Assembly: GCA_964584595.1 (NCBI GenBank)
Contig: CAZPAM010000003.1
Coordinates: forward strand, 1-64,000
Direction: 5' to 3'
Length of the DNA: 64,000 bases
Source: Scalindua sp964584595
Lineage (GTDB): Bacteria; Planctomycetota; Brocadiia; Brocadiales; Scalinduaceae
This document shows, piece after piece, positions 50,924 through 59,995 of this stretch; positions within the stretch are counted from its first letter, which is position 1; each line of letters begins with the position of its first letter. Under the pieces are notes generated by a model. That model was not told the origin of the DNA and searched no databases. It saw only the letters and a program-made list of their open reading frames with translations. The translations under genes were made by a program, and so were the position numbers.

Positions 50924-52498
50924 ATGATAATTTTAGGAGTAACACATCCTATTTCGTGGAACAATGGGGCATGCATCCTTGTAGATGGTAAGTTGATTGC
51001 CATGGTGGAGGAGGAGCGGTTCAGTAGATTTAAGCATGCGCCCAGGGTGTCTGCTGACATGTCTATAGAATTTTGTCTCAAGAGAGCCGGGGTGACACTG
51101 GATGACGTTGATTATATTGCCATAGGATGGGAATCTGCTAAACGTCAGAAGAAGAAGAAGAGGTATCCCTGGGACTTCCTCCTGAGACAGCTGCCATTCA
51201 GACATGAGGAAGAGAAGATGAGGTTTGTAAATCATCATGTTGCTCATGCATTAAGCTCTTATTTTGTTTCAGGATATGATCATTCAAATATCGTATCACT
51301 TGATGGCTATGGCGGTAGTGAATCCGGTATCCTGGCAATTGGAGAGGGTGACGAACTCAGGGTAGTTAAGTCGATACCCAACAGAAACAGTTGGGGACAC
51401 CTGTACGGTGAAATTACAAGGATGTTGGGTTTTAAATCTCATAGCGATGAAGGAAAGGTTATGGGCCTGGCCGCCTATGGACAGCCGATTGAAAATGAAT
51501 ATAATTTTATTGACTGGGACAGGGATATACCGGTGATCGATAAGAAAGGTTTTAAGAAATACCTTTCCGGTCTCACGCAAAGGAAAAATGGGGAAGAATT
51601 AAACCAGCATCACAAAGACCTGGCCGCAACCGTACAGCATACACTTGAAAGAGCTACACTCCAGATGAGTTCTTATCTCCACAATATAACGGGTTATAAA
51701 AATCTGTGTGTATCCGGCGGATGTGCCTTAAACTGTTCAATGAATGGTGTGCTCTTAAGATCAGACCATGTTGATAATATATTTGTTCAACCTGCAGCTC
51801 ATGATATAGGCACGGCATTAGGGGCCGCCGTAAGTGTTTACAAAGATGTTGTGGGGCACAGGCCTGATATTGTCCTTGAACATCCATATTATGGGCCTGA
51901 TTACACCAATGAGGAAGTTGAATTTGAATTAAAGAAGTATAAGCTGAATAATTTCAAGCGTTGTAGTGATATTGCTAAAGAGACTGCTACATTGATTGCG
52001 GACAACAAAACAGTTGGCTGGTTTCAGGGCAGGATGGAATTCGGCCCCAGGGCGCTTGGAGGTAGAAGCATACTTGGCAATCCGAAAAATAAGGATATGA
52101 AGGATATTGTAAACAAAAGCATAAAGGGAAGGGAGCCATGGAGACCATTCGCACCATCATTCCTGGCAGAGGATGCTGCTGATTATGTAAAACAGCCTTA
52201 CAAATCCCCGTTCATGATAATTGCCTTTCAGGCTATTGAGGAGAAGGTTTCTGAGATATCGTCAGCTGCACATGTAGACAACACGGTAAGGGTGCAGACG
52301 GTCAGGAAAGAGATTTTTCCCCGATACTGGGAATTAATCAATGAATTCAAAAAGATAACCGGAGTACCGGCCCTTCTCAACACCAGCTTTAACGTAGCAG
52401 GCCAGCCCATTGTCTGCACACCCCGCGATGCAATAATGACCTTTTTCGGTTGCGGCCTCGATTATCTTGCGATTGAAGACTATCTTGTGTGGAAGTGA
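50924..52498 (+). CDS. NodU/CmcH-type carbamoyltransferase
   Basis: A 524-residue enzyme that moves a carbamoyl group from carbamoyl phosphate to a hydroxyl, usually on a sugar. The N-terminal Kae1-like domain (about 1-330) includes AMVEEERFSRFKH, NHHVAHALSSYF (the metal-binding histidines), VSLDGYGGSES and LCVSGGCALNCSMNG. The C-terminal YrdC-like-fold domain holds WFQGRMEFGPRALGGRSILG and REPWRPFAPSF. GAAGGGA lies about 6 bases before the ATG. NodU carbamoylates rhizobial Nod factors and CmcH cephalosporins; within this glycan region the target is probably a surface sugar. Confidence 0.93.
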   Translation: MIILGVTHPISWNNGACILVDGKLIAMVEEERFSRFKHAPRVSADMSIEFCLKRAGVTLDDVDYIAIGWESAKRQKKKKRYPWDFLLRQLPFRHEEEKMRFVNHHVAHALSSYFVSGYDHSNIVSLDGYGGSESGILAIGEGDELRVVKSIPNRNSWGHLYGEITRMLGFKSHSDEGKVMGLAAYGQPIENEYNFIDWDRDIPVIDKKGFKKYLSGLTQRKNGEELNQHHKDLAATVQHTLERATLQMSSYLHNITGYKNLCVSGGCALNCSMNGVLLRSDHVDNIFVQPAAHDIGTALGAAVSVYKDVVGHRPDIVLEHPYYGPDYTNEEVEFELKKYKLNNFKRCSDIAKETATLIADNKTVGWFQGRMEFGPRALGGRSILGNPKNKDMKDIVNKSIKGREPWRPFAPSFLAEDAADYVKQPYKSPFMIIAFQAIEEKVSEISSAAHVDNTVRVQTVRKEIFPRYWELINEFKKITGVPALLNTSFNVAGQPIVCTPRDAIMTFFGCGLDYLAIEDYLVWK

Positions 52499-52522
52499 TA
52501 GAATTACTTCTAACAACTTATT

Positions 52523-53104
52523 ATGAGAAAATACTTACTGGTACATGTCTTAATCATATCATCTGTACTTCTTTCAGCCTCTGTAGTACTGGCCAAAGAA
52601 GAGCCGGCTATAACCCTGCGTTCATCTTACATGGATTTATCTCTTCCTCAGGTGCAATCAATGCATAATATTTCTATACGCAAAAAGGATGAGTGGGGAT
52701 TTTATGGGCACAGCACAATCCGCCACAATTATGAGAAGAGGTCTATAAATGGAGACGGTGTGGTAATAGACCATGCCACCGGCCTTATGTGGCATCCGTC
52801 AGGTTCGAGTGATTATATGAGGTGGAACAATACAAATAATTGGATTAGAAGTCTGAACTATAAAGAATATGCAGGTTATAAAGACTGGCGATTGCCGACT
52901 CTGGACGAGGCAGTATCACTGCTTGAGCCTAGCAGGATGAATGGTGGCCCATACATAGACCCTGTGTTTAATGGTGAACAGTGGGGGATCTGGACCGGTG
53001 ACATACATGGTTCGAGAGGGGTGTGGAGTGTCTATTTCAGCCTTGGTAATGTACGTTGGAATGTTAAGAACCGCTATGTCCGTCCGGTTCGTTCACTCAG
53101 ATGA
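52523..53104 (+). CDS. Secreted DUF1566 (Lcl C-terminal-like) protein
   Basis: A 193-residue exported protein with a signal peptide (residues 1-25, ending SASVVLAKEE). The body is a DUF1566 domain: VIDHATGLMWHPSGSSDYMR, YKDWRLPTLDEAVSLLEP, PYIDPVFN, IWTGDIHGSRGVW and RYVRPVRSL. DUF1566 domains have a fold related to C-type-lectin/formylglycine-type modules and often occur in surface proteins and adhesins. It starts 24 bases after the carbamoyltransferase stop and may be co-transcribed, hinting at a link to the surface glycan. Confidence 0.85.
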   Translation: MRKYLLVHVLIISSVLLSASVVLAKEEPAITLRSSYMDLSLPQVQSMHNISIRKKDEWGFYGHSTIRHNYEKRSINGDGVVIDHATGLMWHPSGSSDYMRWNNTNNWIRSLNYKEYAGYKDWRLPTLDEAVSLLEPSRMNGGPYIDPVFNGEQWGIWTGDIHGSRGVWSVYFSLGNVRWNVKNRYVRPVRSLR

Positions 53105-53167
53105 TACAAATTGGTGATTCTTGCTTCATGCCATAGTTAACATCAAAACGCATCTCACTACCAGAAA

Positions 53168-53947
53168 TTATATTGATTTTATAATAAGCAATGTCCCGGA
53201 TACAAAAAGGAATAAGGCGAATATCTTGGAGTATTTCTCGTTATCTATATTTGTGTAAAGATACTTTTCTGTTAATAGAAAAATAATCACTCCAACAATT
53301 AGATATATAGCATTACTAAAAGAGATATTCATACTTCCAGTCTCAAAACCGGGAATGGTAATAATACCTATGGCAGCTAGGGATATGGTTAATATCTGAA
53401 AAAGTGCAAATGTTCCATAAGAAACCCCGACAGTAACTCTAGTTGTATCTTTAGGATAGCCTTTCTCATGAACTATTGCCGTCAGCAATGAGCCGCCGAG
53501 ATTTGTCAACCCGTGAATAATTCCCATCACAATAAAATATACCTTTTCATATTTCACAAATGTAGTTAACATTTGCTCTATATTCTTTGAATAACTCTTT
53601 ATGGCAACGAATAACATGAATATGCCTACAAAAATACCTATACCGGCATTCTTGAATTTAGCTTCCAGAAATAGTACCAAGGCCAGGAATACGATAATAA
53701 ATGGTATGGTTATCAGAAGTATCCTTTTATAAAAGCCGGTATCTATATATTTGTAATGTTTGATTACTTGAAAAAGATTAATAGCGATTGATATCGGCAG
53801 GACGATTGGAAGCACAAGAGTGAGTTTCTCATATTGTAAAAGGAGTAAAGGCGCACCAAACAGTAAAACTCCTACTCCGAAAACTGATTGTACAGTTGCT
53901 GTTGCGATAATTACTATCAAAGTATATATTGAGATGTCTAGCGGCAT
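53168..53947 (-). CDS. TauE/SafE-family sulfite/organoanion exporter
   Basis: A 259-residue inner-membrane protein with about eight hydrophobic helices. The paired family signatures are visible: FGVGVLLFGAPLLL in the first half and IIHGLTNLGGSLLTAIVHEK in the second. Members export sulfite, sulfoacetate or other organic anions. AAGGA lies 8 bases before the ATG. It is the last gene of a minus-strand string that includes glycosyltransferases. Its substrate is unknown; export of a by-product of sulfated or taurine-derived compounds is possible. Confidence 0.88.
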   Translation of the reverse strand: MPLDISIYTLIVIIATATVQSVFGVGVLLFGAPLLLLQYEKLTLVLPIVLPISIAINLFQVIKHYKYIDTGFYKRILLITIPFIIVFLALVLFLEAKFKNAGIGIFVGIFMLFVAIKSYSKNIEQMLTTFVKYEKVYFIVMGIIHGLTNLGGSLLTAIVHEKGYPKDTTRVTVGVSYGTFALFQILTISLAAIGIITIPGFETGSMNISFSNAIYLIVGVIIFLLTEKYLYTNIDNEKYSKIFALFLFVSGTLLIIKSI

Positions 53948-53965
53948 AGAAAATATCCTTGCATG

Positions 53966-54079
53966 TTAGCCTCCGTTCATCATATATTTTTCATTAATAA
54001 GTATTATCCCTGCCATAACCAATCCCATTATGGCGATCTTAATTAATATCTTTAGTAATTTTATGAATCTAGTTCCCAT
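53966..54079 (-). CDS. Possible 37-residue membrane peptide
   Basis: ATG 54079 comes 1 base after the stop of the upstream glycosyltransferase gene and the frame ends 18 bases before the TauE/SafE start. It would encode a basic start (MGTRFIKLLKILIK), one hydrophobic helix (IAIMGLVMAGIILI) and a short polar tail. Its tight fit between two genes favours reality, but there is no Shine-Dalgarno box and no family is known. An upstream ATG at 54148 lies inside the glycosyltransferase gene and is less likely. Confidence 0.4.
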   Translation of the reverse strand: MGTRFIKLLKILIKIAIMGLVMAGIILINEKYMMNGG

Positions 54080-54080
54080 T

Positions 54081-55229
54081 TTATTTTGATAAAAGTTCTT
54101 CGTAAACTCTCTCAACTTTTTCTGCCATGGATTCCTGAGAAAATACATCTTGAGCTTTTTTCAGTGACGCGTCGGCCATTCTCTTCCTCAGTTCAATGTC
54201 ATTAGCTAGTTTTACAGTGGCCGCTGCCAGATTTTCCGGTGTATCGTTAATGACAAATCCTGTAACGTTATTATCAACTATTGTAGATAACATTCCTCTG
54301 TCAGCGGCAATTACAGGCTTTCCCATTGCCATGACCTCTCTGACAGCACGGGAGGAACCATCTGTGCCGGGCATCAGGAATATATTGAAATCCATACATG
54401 AGACGGTCTCTACATAATCACCTGTCCGGTAACCTGTATGGACTACGACGTCTTCCAGTCCCATAGTCCTGGTAGGTTCTGTCAATAGTTGTTTTTCCTT
54501 AGTCCCTCGACCTATAACCAGTAACTTTAATCTTGGGACTTCTTTAGACGCGATCTTAATTGCTTCCAGGAGTATGTGAAACCTTCGATGGGTCTGTATT
54601 CTGGCGATAATACCGACTACTATATCGTCTTCCTTCATTCCAAATTTCTGCCTGTGGGTGAGAGGCCCATCTCCAGGGTTGAAACGGTGACAGTCAATAG
54701 AAGCATTGATCATAATTGTCTTATCTTCGCTTAGTCCGAAGTTTTTTATATCCGCCACCCTTGCCTCTTCTGAGACTTCAATTAATCTGTCAGTGAGTCC
54801 GGATATACATTTTCTATTCCTCAGGGTTTTTTTCAACGCAACCCCGTCATGATTTGTGCGTACAACAGGCAATCTCCTCCCGGTACGTCTGGCGGCCATT
54901 CCACCAACTAAATGGTCCTGATTTCGATGAACGTGGACTATATCATATGCCTCATCTTTCATAAAAACCGAAAGATTCTTGATGTCAGAGATGTACTTGA
55001 AAAGACTGAAGTGCTTGCTTAAATGAAACCTGGTGACCGGCACGAGTCCTCGTTCGTATGTGCTCTTTTCAACTGATTCTGAATCCGGTGGGAAAGGGTA
55101 ATCATCCATTGCCTTGCCGCATGCAAGGGTAACGTCATGTCCGCGTTTCTTTAATTCTACACAAAGGTTTAGCGCCGGTTCTGCCGGGCCTGTCCATTTC
55201 CAATCACTGAATAGGTGGAGTATTTTCAT
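54081..55229 (-). CDS. Glycosyltransferase family 4 (group 1)
   Basis: A 382-residue GT-B enzyme. The N-terminal acceptor domain begins MKILHLFSDWKWTGPAEPAL, with the glycine-free variant of the usual GGxE loop, and includes YDIVHVHRNQDH. The C-terminal donor domain holds VVGIIARIQTHRRFHILLEA, LLVIGRGTKEKQL, MDFNIFLMPGTDGSSRAVRE with the E-x7-E-type site, MAMGKPVIAADRG and a final DNNVTGFVIND. It transfers a sugar from a nucleotide donor onto a lipid- or sugar-linked acceptor with retention. It belongs to the minus-strand glycan operon with the GT2, aminotransferase and SDR genes. Confidence 0.92.
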   Translation of the reverse strand: MKILHLFSDWKWTGPAEPALNLCVELKKRGHDVTLACGKAMDDYPFPPDSESVEKSTYERGLVPVTRFHLSKHFSLFKYISDIKNLSVFMKDEAYDIVHVHRNQDHLVGGMAARRTGRRLPVVRTNHDGVALKKTLRNRKCISGLTDRLIEVSEEARVADIKNFGLSEDKTIMINASIDCHRFNPGDGPLTHRQKFGMKEDDIVVGIIARIQTHRRFHILLEAIKIASKEVPRLKLLVIGRGTKEKQLLTEPTRTMGLEDVVVHTGYRTGDYVETVSCMDFNIFLMPGTDGSSRAVREVMAMGKPVIAADRGMLSTIVDNNVTGFVINDTPENLAAATVKLANDIELRKRMADASLKKAQDVFSQESMAEKVERVYEELLSK

Positions 55230-55314
55230 TTATTAATCAACCCGCAAGAATGCTTGTCTGGCAGGGAATTCTCTGAACACTGAGGATGAGACGAAAGATA
55301 AATTATGCAAATTA

Positions 55315-56100
55315 TCATTTGTGCTTATTCGTGTCAATATGTGGTTTATTCTTAATACGTAATTCCCACAATTTCGCATATTTCATGAAGACATAGAATG
55401 AAGTAGTGGTTGCAGCCACTAAACCCGGTACTCCATCCAGAAATCCACGTTTGAAGAAGTATCCTTTGATAAATCTGAAAAGTGGTCTAAAAATGAGTTG
55501 AAAGGTGAGAAGCCTTACACCTTCTTTGTTCATTTCTACAGCACTCATGTCTGTATATTTGTCGATAGTTTCAAGCTGGTGTGAAAGATTTCTGTATGTA
55601 TAGTGAAGGCAATCATTCTTCAGATATTTTGCCTTTCCGTTTAACTCCAGTGTTGCATGTGGTTCTTTTACCCACTTACCCTTATCTTTCTTATAGAGAA
55701 GGAGGTCGTACGCAGGATACCATTCTCCATGATTAATCCATTCTCCAAGATAACGCGTTCTGCGCGGGAAGTAAAAACCGTCCCAGCTATTTGAATTATT
55801 ATTTAAATGTGATTGGATTTCTTCATAAAGTTCAGGAGAGATTAGCTCATCTGCATCTGTAAAGAGAATCCATTCATATTTGGCAAGGCTGGCAATATAA
55901 TTAGACTGGTCCTGGAACCCCGGCCATTTTCTCTGGTAAACTCTGTCTGTGTATTTACGGCATATGTCAACCGTTTTGTCAGTACTGTAAGAGTCAACAA
56001 CGATGACCTCATCAGCCCACTTAACATTCTCCATACAGTCCTGAATCAAATCTTCATTGTTAAACGTCATTACACATGCTGAAACTCTGGCTTTGGCCAT
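55315..56100 (-). CDS. Glycosyltransferase family 2 (WaaE/KdtX-like)
   Basis: A 261-residue GT-A enzyme. VSACVMTFNNEDLIQDCMEN starts the nucleotide-binding domain, EVIVVDSYSTDKTVDICRKY and FTDADELISPEL (DAD metal motif) follow, and HYTYRNLSHQLETIDKYTDM marks the WaaE/KdtX-like branch that adds glucose to LPS core. ATG 56100 is set by AGGGAG 7 bases upstream; a TTG at 56121 would add 7 residues but lacks a ribosome-binding site. It follows the DegT aminotransferase gene by 27 bases. It probably adds an early residue of the surface glycan. Confidence 0.9.
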   Translation of the reverse strand: MAKARVSACVMTFNNEDLIQDCMENVKWADEVIVVDSYSTDKTVDICRKYTDRVYQRKWPGFQDQSNYIASLAKYEWILFTDADELISPELYEEIQSHLNNNSNSWDGFYFPRRTRYLGEWINHGEWYPAYDLLLYKKDKGKWVKEPHATLELNGKAKYLKNDCLHYTYRNLSHQLETIDKYTDMSAVEMNKEGVRLLTFQLIFRPLFRFIKGYFFKRGFLDGVPGLVAATTTSFYVFMKYAKLWELRIKNKPHIDTNKHK

Positions 56101-56127
56101 TATGATACTCCCTGGTGCCAATTATAA

Positions 56128-57231
56128 CTATATATTCTGAAATTCAGTGATTAAGCTGGCAACAGTTTCTACCTCTTCTGTTGTCAGTTCCGGGTAAATG
56201 GGTAAAGACAATATTTCTTCGGCGTTCCTCTCACTTATGGGAAAATCTCCTGCTTTATGCTCAAGTTCTTTATAAGCTTCCTGCAGATGGATTGGAATGG
56301 GATAGTGTATTTGTGTGCCAACTCCTCGTTCCTGTAGATAATCTTTTAAATCATTTCTTTTGTTTACCCTGATTACGAAAAGGTGATATACGTGTTTTGC
56401 CCATTGCCTTTCGCATGGGAGTTGTACATTTGAATTATAGAGTAGTTGCCGGTATTGTGTGGCTATTTCTCTTCGTCTGTCTGTCCATTCATCTAAGTAC
56501 CTTAATTTAACTCGAAGTACAGCGGCCTGAATCTCATCAAGTCGAGAATTAAACCCCTCAATTTTTGACGTGAACTTTTCCACTTCTCCATAATTTCTGA
56601 GCATAATCAGTTTTTTATATAATTCTTCATTGTTCGTAACTACCATCCCGCCATCACCGTATGCTCCCAGGTTTTTTGTTGGATAGAAACTAAAACAGCC
56701 CATATCTCCGATAGTTCCTGCATTGTTATCATTATATTTTGCACTATGGGCCTGACATGCGTCTTCAATGACTCTTAAATTATGCGCTTCTGCCAATTTC
56801 ATTACTTGCTCCATTTCCGTGGTGTGACCATAAAGATGTACAGGCAGAATAGCTCTTGTTTTATCTGTAATCTTTTCCTCTACTTTTTTCAAATCCATAG
56901 TGTAGGTATCTGGCGTGATATCAACAAATACAGGTTTGGCCCCGGCAAATGATATGGCTGAGATAGTCGGAACTGCCGTATTTGGAACAGTAATTACTTC
57001 ATCTCCGGGTCCGATATCACAAGCTTTTAAAGAAAGATGCAAAGCTTCCGTACCTGAACCCACTCCTACGGCAAATCCAGCCCCAATGAAATCTGCAAAT
57101 TCATCTTCAAACAGTTTGACATTTTCACCCAGGACAAAGGATCCACTTTCGAAAACGTTCGTAAGGGCGTTATCCAGTTCCTCTTTCAGGTGCTCATACT
57201 GCCTTTTAAGGTCAAAAACTGGAATTTTCAT
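56128..57231 (-). CDS. DegT/DnrJ/EryC1 nucleotide-sugar aminotransferase
   Basis: A 367-residue PLP enzyme that puts an amino group on a keto sugar nucleotide. Signatures are GSGTEALHLSLKACDIGPGD, EVITVPNTAVPT, FVDITPDTYTMD, IEDACQAHSA and CFSFYPTKNLGAYGDGG, whose Lys is the PLP-binding residue. SRLDEIQAAVLRVKL and QIHYPIPIHLQEAY complete the family pattern. ATG 57231 fits best: it starts MKIPVFDLKRQY, is 1 base after the stop of the SDR gene (TAACATG), and avoids a 38-base overlap. Its likely substrate is a 3- or 4-keto sugar made by a neighbouring enzyme. Confidence 0.93.
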   Translation of the reverse strand: MKIPVFDLKRQYEHLKEELDNALTNVFESGSFVLGENVKLFEDEFADFIGAGFAVGVGSGTEALHLSLKACDIGPGDEVITVPNTAVPTISAISFAGAKPVFVDITPDTYTMDLKKVEEKITDKTRAILPVHLYGHTTEMEQVMKLAEAHNLRVIEDACQAHSAKYNDNNAGTIGDMGCFSFYPTKNLGAYGDGGMVVTNNEELYKKLIMLRNYGEVEKFTSKIEGFNSRLDEIQAAVLRVKLRYLDEWTDRRREIATQYRQLLYNSNVQLPCERQWAKHVYHLFVIRVNKRNDLKDYLQERGVGTQIHYPIPIHLQEAYKELEHKAGDFPISERNAEEILSLPIYPELTTEEVETVASLITEFQNI

Positions 57232-57232
57232 G

Positions 57233-58216
57233 TTACCAATAATGCTCTCTGTATTTCTCATAGTAATCAAATGACGATTGAAGTCCTTCTTCTAACGAAA
57301 CCTTTGGTTTCCATTCAACGGAACTCTTAATCTTTTCGAAATTTGCAACGTAATCTCCAATTTCTATCTTTTTAAGGTCATCCTTGAATGGTATCAGTTC
57401 GTAGTTGCCCTTACCATAAACATCTATCATTGTCTCTACCAAATCTATCAGGTTTTTCGGAATGCCACCAAGGTTAAATACTTCGCCGTTGGTCTTCTCA
57501 TTACACGCTACCAGTAACAATGCCTCAATAACATCATCAACATAATTGATGTCTCTAATCTGTTTGCCGTCGCCGTATAGCTTTATTGTCTGTTCCTCTA
57601 TTAATTGCCTTATAAACCAGTTAATTATTCCCTGCTTGTGATGTCTCATCTGGTGTCTGGGCCCATAAGTATTCGTTAACCTGAGAGAAACAGATCTTAT
57701 ACCATAAATGTTGTTGTACAGGATGTGATATGATTCTCCTGCAATATTATTTATTCCGTTAACATCTGTTGGGTGCATCAGGTGCTTTTCATCTACAGGC
57801 AGCTGGTCTGCTTTTCCATATTGTCCTCTCGTGCCGGCGAAAATAATTTTGACGTCCATGTTGTTTTTGCGGCAAGACTCCAGGATTGATAACTGGCTCA
57901 TGCAATTAATTTCCAAATCAGTAAACGGGTCATTCATGCTGTCTATATGGCTTAATGTCCCTGCAAGATTGAAGATTAAATCCTTATCCTTTACAAGATA
58001 GTCCATACTATGCTTATCTCTGACATCGGCGATGTTTACCTTTACTCTGTCCTCAATGCCATTAATATTAAAATTATTTCCTCCGTATTCCGGTATCAGG
58101 GAGTCGATAAGATATATATCTGCTCCTAACTCCACAAGCCGGTGAGCCAGTGTACTTCCTATGAAACCCAGGCCCCCGGTTATCAATATTTTTTTGTTTT
58201 TGAAATAATTTTCCAT
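57233..58216 (-). CDS. NAD-dependent nucleotide-sugar epimerase/dehydratase with altered active site
   Basis: A 327-residue extended short-chain dehydrogenase. The NAD loop is ITGGLGFIGS, Asp after strand 2 is in YLIDSL, and NLAGTLSHIDSMNDP and SLRLTNTYGPRHQMR are typical of nucleotide-sugar dehydratases and epimerases. The Tyr-x3-Lys active site, usually YGxSKxxxE, here reads NGINNIAGE, so Tyr is Asn153 and Lys is Asn157 (numbered from ATG 58216). The upstream Ser/Thr (FAGTRGQYG) remains. It may therefore use another mechanism or only bind substrate. ATG 58216 is preferred over a TTG at 58234. It heads the minus-strand glycan operon and is coupled to the aminotransferase gene. Confidence 0.85.
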   Translation of the reverse strand: MENYFKNKKILITGGLGFIGSTLAHRLVELGADIYLIDSLIPEYGGNNFNINGIEDRVKVNIADVRDKHSMDYLVKDKDLIFNLAGTLSHIDSMNDPFTDLEINCMSQLSILESCRKNNMDVKIIFAGTRGQYGKADQLPVDEKHLMHPTDVNGINNIAGESYHILYNNIYGIRSVSLRLTNTYGPRHQMRHHKQGIINWFIRQLIEEQTIKLYGDGKQIRDINYVDDVIEALLLVACNEKTNGEVFNLGGIPKNLIDLVETMIDVYGKGNYELIPFKDDLKKIEIGDYVANFEKIKSSVEWKPKVSLEEGLQSSFDYYEKYREHYW

Positions 58217-58543
58217 TTTACTTTTCAGCAACAATAATCAATGTGTTTCCACCAGAAAAATATCTTTCCGGAAGATTTAATATAACTAATCACATAATAA
58301 ATACCATGGAATCACTCTTTTACATGTATTATGTAGGTATTATTCATAGTTGTTTCATGCTTATTGAGCTTTATCAATAACTGGGTACATAACTCCTAAT
58401 ATTAAATATTGTCAAGTAAAATTCCAATTCTTGAATAGACAATAACTTTATTTAATATAAGTATTTCAAATATATAACTTGAATTATTTAATAATCTGAA
58501 TCATAATAATAAATAGCAAAATTTTCAATCAATTTACCTATAA
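58217..58543. other. Divergent AT-rich intergenic region of the glycan locus
   Basis: 327 very AT-rich bases with no coding frame. It lies between two divergent glycan units, so it should contain both promoters; several TATAAT-like hexamers occur (for example in the ATTTAATATAAG and ATAATAATAAAT stretches), too many in such DNA to choose one. Confidence 0.5.
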
Positions 58544-59791
58544 ATGAAACTATATTCAGATACAATTAAGGAAGTTTCTGTTAAGAAAAGAGTTTCTGTG
58601 GGTGATTTCAAAATCAGCACGGAAGAAAGGGCTGTCATTAATGAAGTATTGGATGCTGGAAGGATTTCAGAGTGGAAGAAAGTTGATGAGTTTGAAAGAC
58701 TATTTGCTGATTACATAAATACGAAATATTGCGTAGCTGTTCACTCCGGTACATCTGCCTTAATAGTAGGGCTGTCAGCATTAATATATGACTCTCGATT
58801 TTCAAAAATTAAAAAGGGTAGTAAGGTAATAACAACACCATTGACCTATGTTGCGACAATAAATGCTATTGTATTAACAGGCCTGGAACCGGTTTTTATA
58901 GATGTTGACCCATATAGTTTTTCAATATTACCTCAAAAGATAGAAGAACATCTGGAAAGCGTAAATGATCCGGAAAATTATTCTATTGTATTACCCGTAC
59001 ATCTTATGGGTTATCCCTGTGATATGGATGAAATAAATAGAATTGCCAGGAAATATGATTTAGTTGTCCTTGAAGATTCTGCTCAAGCTCATGGTTCCCA
59101 ATATAAAAGGCAGAGAACTGGGTCTTTATCCTTACTTTCTATTTTTTCCTTTTATATAGCACATAATATACAGGCAGGAGAGATGGGAGCAGTAGTGACA
59201 GATGATGAAAAACTAATAAACCTGATGAGAAAATTAAAGGCTAATGGGAGAGTATGTGACTGTTCTGTTTGCACGAGGCCAAATGGTTATTGCCCTTACT
59301 TTCCCCAAGATGAAGATTTTGACCCGCGTTTCGTTCATGATGTTATAGGTTATAATTTCAAAGTAATGGAGTTTGAGGCCGCACTGGGAGTGAGCCAATT
59401 GAAAAAAGCAGATCTTATATTTGTTAAAAGACAAAATAATGTACGTTTTATTAATGAACATTTAGATAAATATTCAGATGATTTGCAATTACCGGCATTC
59501 TCAGAAAACGTAAGCTATCTGGCTTATCCTATTGTAATAAAGGAACATAGCAAATTTACCAGAAAGTATTTGCGGGAAGAGCTGGAGAGGAATGGTATTG
59601 AGAGCAGGCCTCTCTTTGGGTGTGCCCCCACTCAACAGCCGGCATATAATTATCTTAAGGGGGATTATGAGGGTAAAATACCAAATGCAGAATATGCCGG
59701 TAAGAATGCCTTTTACATTGGTTGTCATCAGTATCTTCACAAAGATGACCTTGAATATGTAGTTTATATATTCGACAAGATATTATCTTAA
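58544..59791 (+). CDS. DegT-family PMP-dependent sugar 3-dehydratase-like protein (E1/RfbH-like)
   Basis: A 415-residue protein of the DegT fold: VHSGTSALIVGLSALIYDSR, VITTPLTYVATINAIVLTGL, IDVDPYSF, LEDSAQAHGSQY. The PLP-lysine position reads SFYIAHNIQAGEMG, giving His207 instead of Lys. This is the mark of ColD and of CDP-6-deoxy-hexulose 3-dehydratase (E1, RfbH/DdhC), which use PMP and a His base to remove the 3-OH. As in E1, a cysteine-rich loop follows: C238, C240, C243 and C250 in CDCSVCTRPNGYC, a candidate iron-sulfur site, followed by HDVIGYNFKVMEFEAALGVS. E1's first ligand, in LEDNCDALG, is not conserved. The likely product is a 3-deoxy keto sugar. No E3 reductase is in the window. 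Confidence 0.8.
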   Translation: MKLYSDTIKEVSVKKRVSVGDFKISTEERAVINEVLDAGRISEWKKVDEFERLFADYINTKYCVAVHSGTSALIVGLSALIYDSRFSKIKKGSKVITTPLTYVATINAIVLTGLEPVFIDVDPYSFSILPQKIEEHLESVNDPENYSIVLPVHLMGYPCDMDEINRIARKYDLVVLEDSAQAHGSQYKRQRTGSLSLLSIFSFYIAHNIQAGEMGAVVTDDEKLINLMRKLKANGRVCDCSVCTRPNGYCPYFPQDEDFDPRFVHDVIGYNFKVMEFEAALGVSQLKKADLIFVKRQNNVRFINEHLDKYSDDLQLPAFSENVSYLAYPIVIKEHSKFTRKYLREELERNGIESRPLFGCAPTQQPAYNYLKGDYEGKIPNAEYAGKNAFYIGCHQYLHKDDLEYVVYIFDKILS

Positions 59792-59995
59792 CAAATACAC
59801 ACCCAACATCTTCTTTAACCGTTGAATCAATAGAAGATTTAATTTATCCTGATTATCGTTTTACCACTTAATACTGTGTTAAAACCCAGCTTATCTATAA
59901 ACTTACCTGCCTACAGTGAAAGGGATAATATTAAAATCCTCATTCCAGAAATTGAGAAAACATTCGAGCAAGAACTTTGAGAAATTGTAATTATC

